NCBI RefSeq assembly: GCF_002021925.1
Contig: NZ_CP012546.1
Span: 1,178,001-1,242,000 of the forward strand
From: Campylobacter pinnipediorum subsp. pinnipediorum
GTDB taxonomy: Bacteria; Campylobacterota; Campylobacteria; Campylobacterales; Campylobacteraceae
DNA: 64,000 bases
Direction: 5' to 3'
Part shown: positions 9,857 to 19,543 of the stretch, piece by piece
How positions within the stretch are numbered: position 1 is the stretch's first letter
How the letters are laid out: each line of letters opens with the position of its first letter
Position numbers and translations under genes: made by a program
Notes under the pieces: generated by a model
The model's input: the letters and a program-made list of their open reading frames with translations, nothing else
What the model was told of the DNA's origin: nothing
Databases searched by the model: none

Positions 9857-12800
9857 TTATATTTTAGTACAAATTTTTCTTTTAAAATAAGCAAGAACGC
9901 TAACAAAAATCATTACGCTGATTATAATCCATATAAAGTTAGGAACAGGAAAACTATCGCCGGCAGCATAAGAGTGCATACCAGCTAAATAAAAGTTAAC
10001 GCCAAAGTATGTCATAATAATAGACCAATAAGCAAACATAGATAAAACAGCAAAAACATATTGGCTATTTATTTTTGCAACAAATCTAATATGCAATACA
10101 GCAGCATACACAAGAATAGAAACTAAAGCCCACGTCTCTTTACTATCCCATCCCCAGTATCTTCCCCAGCTTTCGTTTGCCCATACACCACCAAGAAAGT
10201 TACCAAGTGTTAATAAACTTATACCAAGTATCATAGCCATCTCATTTATTCTTGTTGCTTCTGTTATATTTTTTAGAATTTGCGGATTTGGTTTTTTTGT
10301 ATTTGATAGTCCTATTAATACTAAGACAAAAAATCCAAGTAATGCACAAAGACCTAAAAATCCATAGCTAGCAGTTATAACAGAAACATGTATTGTAAGC
10401 CAATAGCTTTGCAAAACAGGAACTAGGTTTGTGATTTGAGGATCCATCCAGCTAAGATGAGCAACAAATAATGTAACACCAGCTAAAATAGACGTTAACG
10501 CCATTGCTATAGGACTTTGTTTTGAAAAAATTATACCTGATAAACTTAATGCCCAAGCTATATAAACCATAGATTCATAAGCATTGCTCCAAGGAGCATG
10601 TTCTGATATATACCATCTTATACCAAGACCTATTGTATGAATTATAAAAGCTAAAATATTTAAATAATAAATTCCCTTAAAAATACCATTGATATTTGCA
10701 CGAGGTATTAGCATTTTTAAAAATACAAATATCAACAATACAAATCCAGCTAATAAATATACAGGGGTAAGTCTATCAAATATATTAAGGCGATTAAACA
10801 ATATCTCTGTATCCAGTCTTGTTTTTGAAGGTATTATCGCCGAACCATATTTTTGTTGATAATCACTTATAGCTTGAAGTGCTAAATCAGCTTTTGACCA
10901 GTCATTACTAACAATAGCTTCATCAACAGAAACAAAATAATCTTTCATCATATTTGCTATCTCATTTGCTTCAGTCATAGGCATACTAATGAGTGCTGAG
11001 TTTGGTGCATACCAAGTATTTGATGGATCATCTTGTTTTGGGAAAATTTTAAACATTTCGCCAGTAAATACCATGTAAAAGACATTTAATCTCTCATCTA
11101 TTTTAATAACATCTTTATCAAAAGTACCCCTTGAACCAGGATGCTTTCTATTTGCCACATCAGCATATCTTGTAAGTTTATACTCACTACTATCATCTTT
11201 TAGAATAAAAAAGTCATTAAAATTTGCATATTTTTGTTTTTCATCTACACCAAGAACTTTTTTAACCTCTTTGTTTGTTCCGATAGAAATTATATTTTCT
11301 TGTCTCCAATAAGGTGGATCAACCATTATAGATAAAACAACTTGATTTGAGTTCAAAGAGCCTATATTATTGCTTCTATGAATTTTATTTAAAACCTCTT
11401 TACTTACAGTATCAAAAGGCTTCATTCTTCCATCTTGACTTTGAACTAGCAATCTTCCTAATTTTTCAGCATGCTCTTTACTGATATTTGGTAAAAAGTC
11501 AGCAGCATTAACACTTGTTGTATTTAAAGCAAAACAGGTAAAAAATACAAAAATAGCTGTCTTTTTTATAGAGTCTTGATTTATCAATCTAGCAAGTTTC
11601 ATAAATCTTGAGTTTGGATTTATGATATTTAACAAGAGTCCTAAACCAAGTAAAAAATAACTAATATAAGTAGGTATTTTACCTGGGTCTTTATTTACAG
11701 AAAGAATAGTTCCACGCTCATCCATATCATATGAACTCTGGAAAAATCTATATCCAGCATAATCAAGAACATGGTTCATATAAATTCTATAATCAAATTC
11801 TTTGTTGTTAGGATCTTTTACTACAACATCACTAGCATAACTCATAGGTGAGTTTGAACCAGGATATCTTTTGAGTTCAAAATCTTTAAGATACAGGCTA
11901 AAAGGTAATTTAATCTGTTGAAAACCCCATGAAGCACTAAACACTTGAGTGCCTATGATAGCCTTAGCTGGCTCTATTAGATTGTGAAAAAGAACCATCT
12001 CCTTATCTTCACCCTCATAGCTTAGATTTGCAATGATTGCATCAAACTCGCTATTTTTATCAGGAACCAATCTTCTAGCGGCACTAGAAGATAAAAACTT
12101 AGCAGAAAAATTAACATCGCCTGCTGTAAAAAGATTTAAAGTTTGCAAATCAACTTTTGTATCAGCAGGCACAGTTGTTTTTGCATTATCAGCCATAGAA
12201 AATTTTGAAATTTCTGTATTTGAAGTAATATAAAATTTATCATCTTTTAACTCAAATAATACATATTTTTGACCATCTTTTGGCGTAGCATTAAATAAAA
12301 AGCTAACATTTCCAGCTACAACTTCTTCTCCATCAAGCAAACTAACTTCTTCTCTTTCGCTTGCGTTAGAAAGAACTAACTCTATAACAGGTTTTCCGCC
12401 TTTTTCATCAACAAATTTATAACTAGCATTTGGAACATATTCTAAAAATTTAAGCTTAGCTTGTTTTCCTTCAAGATCAAGAGTCAGATCAAATCCACTC
12501 TTGCCAAGAACCTCAAGCTCACGCGGAATAGAAACAGAATAGTCCTTACCATTAAGTTTTGTTTCAAAGTTTATATAAGAACCTCTTGTAGTTATTATAT
12601 TTGTCTCTGTATTTTCTCTAATATGAACATTGCCCTCAAAACCAAAATATCTAGTTATACCAGCTCCTAGTAAAATTCCTAAAAAACTCAAATGGAATAA
12701 AAAAGATGGTAATTTTTTTAAATTTATAAGCTTATATCTAAAGATATTATAAGCCAAATTTATACCAAGTAAAAGTTGAACGGCAGCAAACCAACCAGCG

Positions 12801-12958
12801 CCATAAACATAGCTCCAAGCCATTTGGGTAGATGTTTTGCTCTCTATAATCGTTGCAGCACCACTAGCAAAAGCAAAGATTATTAGCAAAATTATCATTG
12901 ATCCCATACTAAAAAAATTCTTTAGAAACATTGTTAGCCTTTTTTTAAATATAATCAT
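9857..12958 (-). CDS. ccsBA: Fused cytochrome c synthase CcsBA (ResB-ResC)
   Basis: A large inner-membrane protein (1033 residues) that moves heme to the periplasm and attaches it to CXXCH motifs of c-type cytochromes (system II). The N-terminal half is ResB-like, with membrane segments near 20-40, 55-75 and 80-100 and a long periplasmic region, and ends in another membrane span near 425-445. A second periplasmic stretch (SQDGRMKPFDTVSKEVL) leads to the CcsA/ResC half with about eight spans and the heme-handling motif WGRYWGWDSKETWA. The single-polypeptide fusion is characteristic of epsilonproteobacteria. The ATG used here gives MIIFKKRLTMFLKN; the Met ten residues in is an alternative start. 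Confidence 0.93.
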   Translation of the reverse strand: MIIFKKRLTMFLKNFFSMGSMIILLIIFAFASGAATIIESKTSTQMAWSYVYGAGWFAAVQLLLGINLAYNIFRYKLINLKKLPSFLFHLSFLGILLGAGITRYFGFEGNVHIRENTETNIITTRGSYINFETKLNGKDYSVSIPRELEVLGKSGFDLTLDLEGKQAKLKFLEYVPNASYKFVDEKGGKPVIELVLSNASEREEVSLLDGEEVVAGNVSFLFNATPKDGQKYVLFELKDDKFYITSNTEISKFSMADNAKTTVPADTKVDLQTLNLFTAGDVNFSAKFLSSSAARRLVPDKNSEFDAIIANLSYEGEDKEMVLFHNLIEPAKAIIGTQVFSASWGFQQIKLPFSLYLKDFELKRYPGSNSPMSYASDVVVKDPNNKEFDYRIYMNHVLDYAGYRFFQSSYDMDERGTILSVNKDPGKIPTYISYFLLGLGLLLNIINPNSRFMKLARLINQDSIKKTAIFVFFTCFALNTTSVNAADFLPNISKEHAEKLGRLLVQSQDGRMKPFDTVSKEVLNKIHRSNNIGSLNSNQVVLSIMVDPPYWRQENIISIGTNKEVKKVLGVDEKQKYANFNDFFILKDDSSEYKLTRYADVANRKHPGSRGTFDKDVIKIDERLNVFYMVFTGEMFKIFPKQDDPSNTWYAPNSALISMPMTEANEIANMMKDYFVSVDEAIVSNDWSKADLALQAISDYQQKYGSAIIPSKTRLDTEILFNRLNIFDRLTPVYLLAGFVLLIFVFLKMLIPRANINGIFKGIYYLNILAFIIHTIGLGIRWYISEHAPWSNAYESMVYIAWALSLSGIIFSKQSPIAMALTSILAGVTLFVAHLSWMDPQITNLVPVLQSYWLTIHVSVITASYGFLGLCALLGFFVLVLIGLSNTKKPNPQILKNITEATRINEMAMILGISLLTLGNFLGGVWANESWGRYWGWDSKETWALVSILVYAAVLHIRFVAKINSQYVFAVLSMFAYWSIIMTYFGVNFYLAGMHSYAAGDSFPVPNFIWIIISVMIFVSVLAYFKRKICTKI

Positions 12959-13008
12959 TTCAAAAAAATTATATACTATTTTTTTAAATGTAAGTTAAGT
13001 TTTTTAAA

Positions 13009-13039
13009 TGATTTAAATTTACAATGTAAATTTAAATCA
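13009..13039 (-). terminator. Long AT-rich hairpin after cmoA
   Basis: A perfect 14-bp inverted repeat (TGATTTAAATTTAC / GTAAATTTAAATCA) around a 3-base loop, starting 6 bases beyond the cmoA stop. It probably ends the rppH-cmoA operon. The U tract that follows on the minus strand is poor (ATTTAAAAAAC), so it may instead stabilise a 3' end. Confidence 0.55.
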
Positions 13040-13044
13040 AATAT

Positions 13045-13749
13045 TTACTTAAAAGCTATAAAACTCATAAAATTACCCCACTTAAAGATACTCTCAACTC
13101 TTTTAAATCCTGCCTTTAAAACTAGGGTCTTATTTTCTTCTTCGGTATACGGAATCAATACATTTTCAAGCGCTTCTCTTTTTTGAGAAATTTCATAACG
13201 AGAATAGCCTTGATTTTGCTTATAATTTTCATATACCTCAATCATCTGTTTTGCAAATTTCTTATCTTCATAAATAATTTTTTCACTAAAAATAAAAATT
13301 CCATTATCATTTAAACCATTATATATATTTTTTACAAGTGTTTCTCTTTTTATTGGTCTTATAAACTGCAATGTATAATTTAACAAAACGGCATCAAAAT
13401 TATTAAGCTCATATTCTAATATATCACACACTTTAAGTTCAATTCCAGCACCATAAGCTTTTGATTTTTGTGATGCAAGTTGTATCATAGCATCTGAATT
13501 ATCAACACCAAACAATCTTAAATCATCTCTTAAATTATAAATAGATATCAAGCTTGTCGCAGTTGAACAACCAAGATCTATTAGCTTTGCATTACTTGGT
13601 AAAAGTTTAGATAAAATATCAGCTATAAGACTCAAAGAAACATCATAAAACGGAACACTCCTACCAATCATATCATCAAAAACACTAGCAACAGATGAAT
13701 CAAACTCAAACTGCTTATCTATCGGTTGTGTAAAAATTTTATCTTTCAT
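13045..13749 (-). CDS. cmoA: Carboxy-S-adenosyl-L-methionine synthase CmoA
   Basis: Makes carboxy-SAM from SAM and prephenate for 5-oxyacetyl-uridine modification at the tRNA wobble position. It has 234 residues with an N-terminal stretch typical of the family (FDSSVASVFDDMIGRSVPFY), the SAM loop LIDLGCSTATSL, FGVDNSDAMI, and LNYTLQFI. It is the last gene of the nine-gene minus-strand operon, 8 bp after ribF. The partner CmoB is not in the window. Confidence 0.92.
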   Translation of the reverse strand: MKDKIFTQPIDKQFEFDSSVASVFDDMIGRSVPFYDVSLSLIADILSKLLPSNAKLIDLGCSTATSLISIYNLRDDLRLFGVDNSDAMIQLASQKSKAYGAGIELKVCDILEYELNNFDAVLLNYTLQFIRPIKRETLVKNIYNGLNDNGIFIFSEKIIYEDKKFAKQMIEVYENYKQNQGYSRYEISQKREALENVLIPYTEEENKTLVLKAGFKRVESIFKWGNFMSFIAFK

Positions 13750-13757
13750 ATATAAAC

Positions 13758-14609
13758 CTATAATGATAATTTACAAGCAAGAGATATTATTCTAGCATTA
13801 TTTATATCTTCTTGTATTGCTTTTTTTAGCTCTTCTAAGCTTTCAAATTTAATATTATTTCTTAATTTTGATATAAAATAAACGGAAACTTTTTTTGGAG
13901 CATGTTTTATATTTTCATCCAAAATATGAGTTTCTAAGCTAAACTTACCATCAGTACTAAGCCTATCTCCTATAAATGTTACAGAGCCAAATATCTTATT
14001 TCCTATTTTTGTCTTAGTGGCATACACGCCATCACTAGGTAACACATAGCCCAAATCCCTTAAATTTAGTGTAGCTACAAGTTTTTTAGAGCCTATACCT
14101 TGACCACTTATAACTTCGCCCTCTATTGAATATTCGCGACCCAAAAACATATTTGCTCTTTGTATACTACCTTTTTTTATAAGTTCTCTAATAATAGAAC
14201 TATGAACACCGATACCATCAAAACAATATTCATCAACGATGACAACTTCGCCATCAAACATATCTTTTAGATCATACCTATTCCAAGCTCTATCTTTTCC
14301 AAATCTAAAGTCAAATCCAACAACAATTTTATTTAAATGCTTAAAATCTTTTTTTAAAAGCTTTATAAAATCATAACCAGAAAGAGATTTTATATCTTCA
14401 AATTCATACAAAAAACAGGGATAATTAGAATACTCAGCCCTTTTTAGCCTTGGCGTTATATTTGCAAAATTCTTATCTATAACGACAAGTCCGCCATATT
14501 CGCCAAGATGTTTTAAAAGCTCTTTGTGACCTTTGTGAATTCCATCAAAATGGCCAATTGCGACCGCAGTTATATTATCTTTTGTTAAAAGCGTAGAAAA
14601 ATTCGGCAT
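13758..14609 (-). CDS. ribF: Bifunctional riboflavin kinase / FAD synthetase
   Basis: Phosphorylates riboflavin to FMN and adenylates FMN to FAD in the cytoplasm. It has 283 residues. The N-terminal FAD synthetase half contains GHFDGIHKGHKEL (a GxFDGxHxGH nucleotidyltransferase motif) and VGFDFRFGKDR. The C-terminal riboflavin kinase half contains GQGIGSKKLVATLNL and SDGVYATK. The ATG has a strong AAGGAAGGAA ribosome site. The start lies inside the end of tlyA (35-base overlap), so translation is coupled. Confidence 0.93.
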   Translation of the reverse strand: MPNFSTLLTKDNITAVAIGHFDGIHKGHKELLKHLGEYGGLVVIDKNFANITPRLKRAEYSNYPCFLYEFEDIKSLSGYDFIKLLKKDFKHLNKIVVGFDFRFGKDRAWNRYDLKDMFDGEVVIVDEYCFDGIGVHSSIIRELIKKGSIQRANMFLGREYSIEGEVISGQGIGSKKLVATLNLRDLGYVLPSDGVYATKTKIGNKIFGSVTFIGDRLSTDGKFSLETHILDENIKHAPKKVSVYFISKLRNNIKFESLEELKKAIQEDINNARIISLACKLSL

Positions 14610-15282
14610 TTCCTTCCTTTCCCTTTAACTCACACTCTTTTGTTTCAATAAGTATCCAGCCTAATTTTGCACATTCTAGTTCAAAATTTTTCATAACAAG
14701 ACCTATAGATTTTTTATCTACAACAACTCCTTTTTTGTTTCTCTTAACACTTTTACCAACTTCATATTGTGGTTTAAACAATAAAACAGCAGTTGAACCC
14801 TCATACATAAATCTATCAATATCTTTTAAAATTTGCAAGATAGATATAAAAGAAACATCGCAGGTTATAATATCAAATTTATCATTATTTTTAAACTCTC
14901 TAATGTCAGTTTCTTCATAAATTTCAACACGACCATCATCTCTTAGGCTTTTATCAAGCTGATCTTTACCTACATCAATTCCAACGACTTTATCGATGCC
15001 ATTTTCAAGTAAAATTTGCATAAAACCGCCCGTAGAGCTTCCTATATCAAGAGCATTTTTACCTTTTAAATCCAAGTTAAGATACCTTAAAAAACTTTTA
15101 AGTTTCAAAGCCCCACGACCAACATAAATTTTATCTAAAAGCTTAATATCAGCATCTTCTATCTCAAAAGCAGGTTTTGATAAAATTTCACCATCAAACA
15201 TAACTTTTGAGTTTTTTATAAGCTCACTTGCCTTATTTCTACTTATATCAAGCTTTGTTGCCACAAAAATATCAGCTCTCAT
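14575..15282 (-). CDS. tlyA: TlyA family rRNA (cytidine-2'-O)-methyltransferase
   Basis: A 2'-O-methyltransferase of ribosomal RNA, historically called a haemolysin. It has 235 residues. The N-terminal S4 RNA-binding domain (residues 1-60: MRADIFVATKLDISRNKASELI) is followed by an FtsJ-like Rossmann domain with the SAM motif ALDIGSSTGGFMQIL and VGIDVGKDQL. In the family, a Lys-Asp-Lys-Glu set is catalytic; candidates here are Lys80, Asp161-type DVSF and KPQYE. It overlaps ligA by 11 bases upstream and ribF downstream. Loss of the enzyme is linked to capreomycin resistance in related bacteria. Confidence 0.93.
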   Translation of the reverse strand: MRADIFVATKLDISRNKASELIKNSKVMFDGEILSKPAFEIEDADIKLLDKIYVGRGALKLKSFLRYLNLDLKGKNALDIGSSTGGFMQILLENGIDKVVGIDVGKDQLDKSLRDDGRVEIYEETDIREFKNNDKFDIITCDVSFISILQILKDIDRFMYEGSTAVLLFKPQYEVGKSVKRNKKGVVVDKKSIGLVMKNFELECAKLGWILIETKECELKGKEGNAEFFYAFNKR

Positions 15283-17230
15283 TTATCATGCTTTCTAATT
15301 CTTCTTCTGATATGACCTTAACCCCTAAGCTTAGTGCTTTTTCAAGCTTACTTCCAGCTTCCAACCCAGCCAATACAAAATCAGTTTTTTTAGACACAGA
15401 ACCCGAAACCCTTGCACCAAAACTTTGCAACATATCTTTTATCTCATCTCTTGATTTACTAAGAGTTCCCGTTATAACAAAAGTTTTATCTGTAATCAAA
15501 CTTTGCTTTACTTCGCTAACTACAGCTTTTGGACTTACTATGCTTATTAAATTTATTATCGTTTCTTTATTAATTTGAATAAATTCAATAAAACTTTTAC
15601 TCATTTCATCACCGAAACCATCAAGCAAAACAACATCTTCATAACTAACATTTAACCAATTATCACCAAAAGCCAAAGCTATCTTTTTAGCAGCTACTTC
15701 ACCTATATGCTCACACCCTAGCCCATTTATAAACCTTGAAAGATCACAATTTTTACTATTTTCAATAGCATTTAATAAATTTTTTACCTTCTTGTCTTTA
15801 AAGCCTTCAAGACAAATTAAATCTTCATATTTAAGATGATAAATATCTGTTATATTTTTTATTAGACTTTTTTCAAAAAGCAAATTTACTATCGCATCTC
15901 CAAGACCATCTATGTTTAGACATTTTTTTGAAGCATAATATATAATTGAGTTTATAACCCTTGCTTTACATTCTAGATTTTGACACTTTACAAAAACACC
16001 TTCATCAAGCAAGCGAGAGCCACATTCAGGACAATACTTAGGGCGCTCTATCACAAGCTCCGAGCCATCTCTTCTATCTTTATAAACACCCGTTATCTTT
16101 GGTATTACATCGCCTGAACGAATTATACTAACATAATCATTTTTCATAACACCAAGTCTTTGTATCTCATCAAAATTATGAAGTGTTGCTGATTTTACCC
16201 TAGCACCATCTATCACAACCTCATCTAAAACACCGACAGGTGTAACAACACCACTTCTTCCAACCTGAAAAGACACATCTATAAGCCTAGTAGTTTTTTG
16301 TATAGCTGGAAATTTAAAAGCAACCATAAATTTTGGAAATTTAACAGTATAGCCAAGCTCATTTGAGCCATCAAGTTCATCAACTCTAACAACCATACCA
16401 TCCATTAAAATCGGCTTTTCATCTCTTAAACCCAAAAGCTCTTCATAACACTCATAAATTTCATCAACATTATAAACAATCTTAAAAAAATCATCAAAAT
16501 AAAATCCAAGTTTTTTTACAAAGTTCATTATTTCACTATGTTTTTTAAACTCTAATTCATGTTCTCCAACACCCCAAGGTACAAATAAAAGTCTTCTACT
16601 AGCAGTTATCTTACTATCAAGTTGTCTTAAACTTCCAGCAGCGGCATTTCTTGGATTTGATAAAAGCTGTTCTGAGTTTTTTGCCCTTTGCTCATTCAAA
16701 GCATCAAAATCAGATTTTTTTATAACAACCTCGCCTCTTATCTCTATCTTGTCTTTATAATCAATACTTAAAGGGATACTTTTTATAACCTTTGCATTTT
16801 GTGTTACATCTTCTCCAACAAGTCCATCGCCTCTTGTTATAGCCTTAACCAAAACTCCATTTTCATAAAGCAAATTTAAACTTGCTCCATCAAATTTTGG
16901 CTCAACCACAAAGCTAAATCTACTCTTATCCCCTCTTTTTAACCAAGCAATAAGTTCATCTTTACTAAAAATATCTTCCATACTCCACATTTGTTTTATA
17001 TGGCTTGCCTTGCTAAATTTATCACTTATCTCTCCGCCTATTTTATTTGTTGGCGAAAAGATAGAAACCTTACTTGGATTTTGTCTTTCATATTCAAGCA
17101 CCTTGTGATAAAGCTCATCATACTCTTCATCACTTGCTATTGGCTTATCATCCGTATAATATGCCTTAGCCCATTTGTTTAAAACTTCAATAGCTTTTTC
17201 ATACTCATTTTGATTTGATATTTTTACCAT
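15272..17230 (-). CDS. ligA: NAD-dependent DNA ligase LigA
   Basis: Seals nicks in DNA during replication and repair using NAD. It has 652 residues in the family order: Ia domain (YYTDDKPIASDEEYDELY), adenylation domain with the active-site Lys in VEPKFDGASLNLLY, OB fold, the four-Cys zinc finger (CPECGSRLLDEGVFVKCQNLEC), helix-hairpin-helix repeats, and a C-terminal BRCT domain (DKTFVITGTLSKSRDEI). It overlaps folP by 7 bases and tlyA by 11. Confidence 0.97.
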   Translation of the reverse strand: MVKISNQNEYEKAIEVLNKWAKAYYTDDKPIASDEEYDELYHKVLEYERQNPSKVSIFSPTNKIGGEISDKFSKASHIKQMWSMEDIFSKDELIAWLKRGDKSRFSFVVEPKFDGASLNLLYENGVLVKAITRGDGLVGEDVTQNAKVIKSIPLSIDYKDKIEIRGEVVIKKSDFDALNEQRAKNSEQLLSNPRNAAAGSLRQLDSKITASRRLLFVPWGVGEHELEFKKHSEIMNFVKKLGFYFDDFFKIVYNVDEIYECYEELLGLRDEKPILMDGMVVRVDELDGSNELGYTVKFPKFMVAFKFPAIQKTTRLIDVSFQVGRSGVVTPVGVLDEVVIDGARVKSATLHNFDEIQRLGVMKNDYVSIIRSGDVIPKITGVYKDRRDGSELVIERPKYCPECGSRLLDEGVFVKCQNLECKARVINSIIYYASKKCLNIDGLGDAIVNLLFEKSLIKNITDIYHLKYEDLICLEGFKDKKVKNLLNAIENSKNCDLSRFINGLGCEHIGEVAAKKIALAFGDNWLNVSYEDVVLLDGFGDEMSKSFIEFIQINKETIINLISIVSPKAVVSEVKQSLITDKTFVITGTLSKSRDEIKDMLQSFGARVSGSVSKKTDFVLAGLEAGSKLEKALSLGVKVISEEELESMINES

Positions 17231-18363
17231 AAATTTACACTCTCCATTGCTAAATGCATTGCAAAAAGCTGCTTGTGTTCTGCTACATCATGAGTTCTAA
17301 TAACGCGAGCACCATTTTCAAATGATTTTAGATGAAGATACAAACTACCACTAAGCCTATCTTTAACTTCACTTGTATAATAATGATTTATAACTGATTT
17401 TCTACTAGCACCAACAAGCAATGGATAGCCAAAATGAGTAAAATGCTCTAAATGCTTCATTAAAAGCAGATTGTGTTCTGGTGTCTTACCAAAGCCTATC
17501 CCAACATCTAAAAATATCTTTTTAGCACCATTATACAAAGCCTTATTTATTTTTTCTTCAAAAAAACTATCAATTTCTCTTATTAAATCATCATATTTGG
17601 GATTATTTTGCATAGTTTTTGGATCATTTTGCATATGCATCATACAAAACTCGGCATCATATTTACAGGCAAGTTTTGCTAATTCAGTATTTGACGTAAT
17701 ATCATTTATCATAACAAATCCGCGATCTAGTGCATATTCAAGACAATACTCATCAAAACTATCAAGGCTAAATTTTACTTTATCATATAATTTTTCTTTA
17801 TATATAAGATCCACAACATCTTTAATACGTCTAAATTCCTCATCTCTTCCAGCATACTCACTTCCAGGTCTAGAACTAACACCGCCTATATCTATATAAT
17901 CAGCCCCATCTTCAATAAATTTTAAAATTCTCTCTAAGCTATCTTCCATACTTATACGACTACTTGGATTAAAGCTATCCTCATTAATATTCAACACTCC
18001 CATTATTAGTGGTTTTTTGGGTTTGTTAAATTTTAAAGCTAAAAAGTTAGATAAGTTTTTAAGGCCAAAATCTTGCAATTTTTCTTTCTTGCAAAGTTGT
18101 TTTAATTGTGCATCAGTTCCTATAAGCAAGGCATTACTTGGTTCATCTTTTCCAAAAATAGTATTTTTATTGGTCACTAATTCGGCTCCGACACTCAATG
18201 CATCTTGTTTTAAGATATTTGCCGCCGGAGATTTAATATTTTTAATAAAAAAAAAGTTTATATTTGATTTTTTTTTCATCATATCTTGACCAGATAAGCT
18301 TGGAGATATTTGCTTACAAATTTCATCAAAATTTGATTCTTTATTTATTTTATAAATTGTCAT
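17224..18363 (-). CDS. folP: Dihydropteroate synthase with N-terminal extension
   Basis: Condenses p-aminobenzoate with hydroxymethyl-dihydropterin diphosphate in folate synthesis; the sulfonamide target. The TIM-barrel core starts only near residue 118 (PLIMGVLNINEDSF) and carries YIDIGGVSSRPGS, the Asn-Asp of MINDIT and the GFGKT phosphate loop. The total of 379 residues is about 110 longer than E. coli FolP. The N-terminal extension has no motif I recognise; similar extensions occur in related Campylobacter. It sits 18 bp after holB and overlaps ligA by 7 bases. Confidence 0.94.
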   Translation of the reverse strand: MTIYKINKESNFDEICKQISPSLSGQDMMKKKSNINFFFIKNIKSPAANILKQDALSVGAELVTNKNTIFGKDEPSNALLIGTDAQLKQLCKKEKLQDFGLKNLSNFLALKFNKPKKPLIMGVLNINEDSFNPSSRISMEDSLERILKFIEDGADYIDIGGVSSRPGSEYAGRDEEFRRIKDVVDLIYKEKLYDKVKFSLDSFDEYCLEYALDRGFVMINDITSNTELAKLACKYDAEFCMMHMQNDPKTMQNNPKYDDLIREIDSFFEEKINKALYNGAKKIFLDVGIGFGKTPEHNLLLMKHLEHFTHFGYPLLVGASRKSVINHYYTSEVKDRLSGSLYLHLKSFENGARVIRTHDVAEHKQLFAMHLAMESVNLW

Positions 18364-18381
18364 TTTTCCAACCTTTAAATT

Positions 18382-18999
18382 TTATTTTTTACTTTTATTT
18401 AAAATATTTAATAAAAGTGGCGTTAATATACTATGAGCTTTTGAATTTAAAGAAGCTAAATTTACTATCTTATAAAAATAAGATAGCTCATCTTCACTAA
18501 ATTTAAACCCAGCCTCTAATGCTTCTAAAATAATAACGCTTAAAATTTCTTTTAACTCATTTTTACCAAAACCATCACTACGTTCTTTTGTTTCTATTGT
18601 CTGTATAAAATTATAAATTTCTTTTAACTCTAACTGTCTAAGGTTTAACCCTGAGCTAATTTTTTTTCTTTTTTTATTTTTATATTCTACTATCAAACGA
18701 GAACAAATAGTAGGAAGCAAAGCATTTTTACTAGGTGCAACAATATAAAAAAATATATTTCTAGGCGGCTCTTCTATAACTTTTAGGAGTGAATTTTGAG
18801 CCTCTATGCGAAAACTCTTAGCCATCAAAACCAATAATTTATCTTGTTCTTCAGATATATAAGCTTCATTTATGACATTATTTGCATTTTCTATTAAAAA
18901 ATCATCACTTATAAAAAATTTAACATTATGTTTTAATTCTATCTCAAGCTCATTTTTAATATCATTAAAGTCATCAGATATAATAATCTTACTACGCAT
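18382..18999 (-). CDS. holB: DNA polymerase III subunit delta' (HolB-like)
   Basis: Part of the clamp-loader complex at the replication fork. At 205 residues it is short compared with the 330 of E. coli, as is usual in this phylum. The AAA+ signature of delta' and DnaX is visible as MAKSFRIEAQNSLLKVIEEPP, followed by LLPTICSRL (sensor region). There is no Walker A motif, consistent with a non-ATP-binding stator. The gene starts one base after the hobA stop. Confidence 0.85.
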   Translation of the reverse strand: MRSKIIISDDFNDIKNELEIELKHNVKFFISDDFLIENANNVINEAYISEEQDKLLVLMAKSFRIEAQNSLLKVIEEPPRNIFFYIVAPSKNALLPTICSRLIVEYKNKKRKKISSGLNLRQLELKEIYNFIQTIETKERSDGFGKNELKEILSVIILEALEAGFKFSEDELSYFYKIVNLASLNSKAHSILTPLLLNILNKSKK

Positions 19000-19000
19000 T

Positions 19001-19543
19001 TTATAAGCTTAATTCAGCAAAAAGAGTCGCATCTATGCTTTTATCAAGCAAATTATACAAGCTTATAAGTTTTGTATCCAATTTATCATCACTCGAGCTA
19101 AGATAAAAGCTATTTTGAACTTGTTCATCAAAAAGCCACATATAACTATCATCATTTAACTTTGCAATTTGCGATTTTTTATCAGAACTTTTTCCAATAT
19201 AAAAATAGACATATCCATTTGGAAAAACTATACTAAGCATATCTTCAAGTAACATTATCTGCTCTTTTGAACTAATGTCATCCAAAGATGGATATATTGA
19301 TTTTAGGCTTACAAATGGTAGCAATGGACGAGCAGAATTTACACTATTGATTTTTTTCAAAAGGTATGTTTCAAACCACTCTCTATCATTATCAGTAAAA
19401 ACAATAAAAGTTCGACCATTAAGCAAATATTTTAAGCGTGGGGCCAAAAGATTTGCCCACTCAACACGCTTTTCTTCCATCCAACTAAGTAAAAGACCTT
19501 CGGAGCGTATAGCATCCAAGGTCCATTTCATAAACTCTTGCAT
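19001..19543 (-). CDS. hobA: DnaA-binding replication initiation regulator HobA
   Basis: Binds domain I-II of DnaA and promotes its oligomerisation at oriC; it is the epsilonproteobacterial counterpart of DiaA. The 180 residues and the opening MQEFMKWTLDAIRSEG, together with WMEEKRVEWANLLAPRLKYLLNGRTF, fit the family. It lies between lysC (1-base overlap) and holB (1-base gap), so two replication genes are co-expressed with biosynthesis and ligA. Confidence 0.88.
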   Translation of the reverse strand: MQEFMKWTLDAIRSEGLLLSWMEEKRVEWANLLAPRLKYLLNGRTFIVFTDNDREWFETYLLKKINSVNSARPLLPFVSLKSIYPSLDDISSKEQIMLLEDMLSIVFPNGYVYFYIGKSSDKKSQIAKLNDDSYMWLFDEQVQNSFYLSSSDDKLDTKLISLYNLLDKSIDATLFAELSL

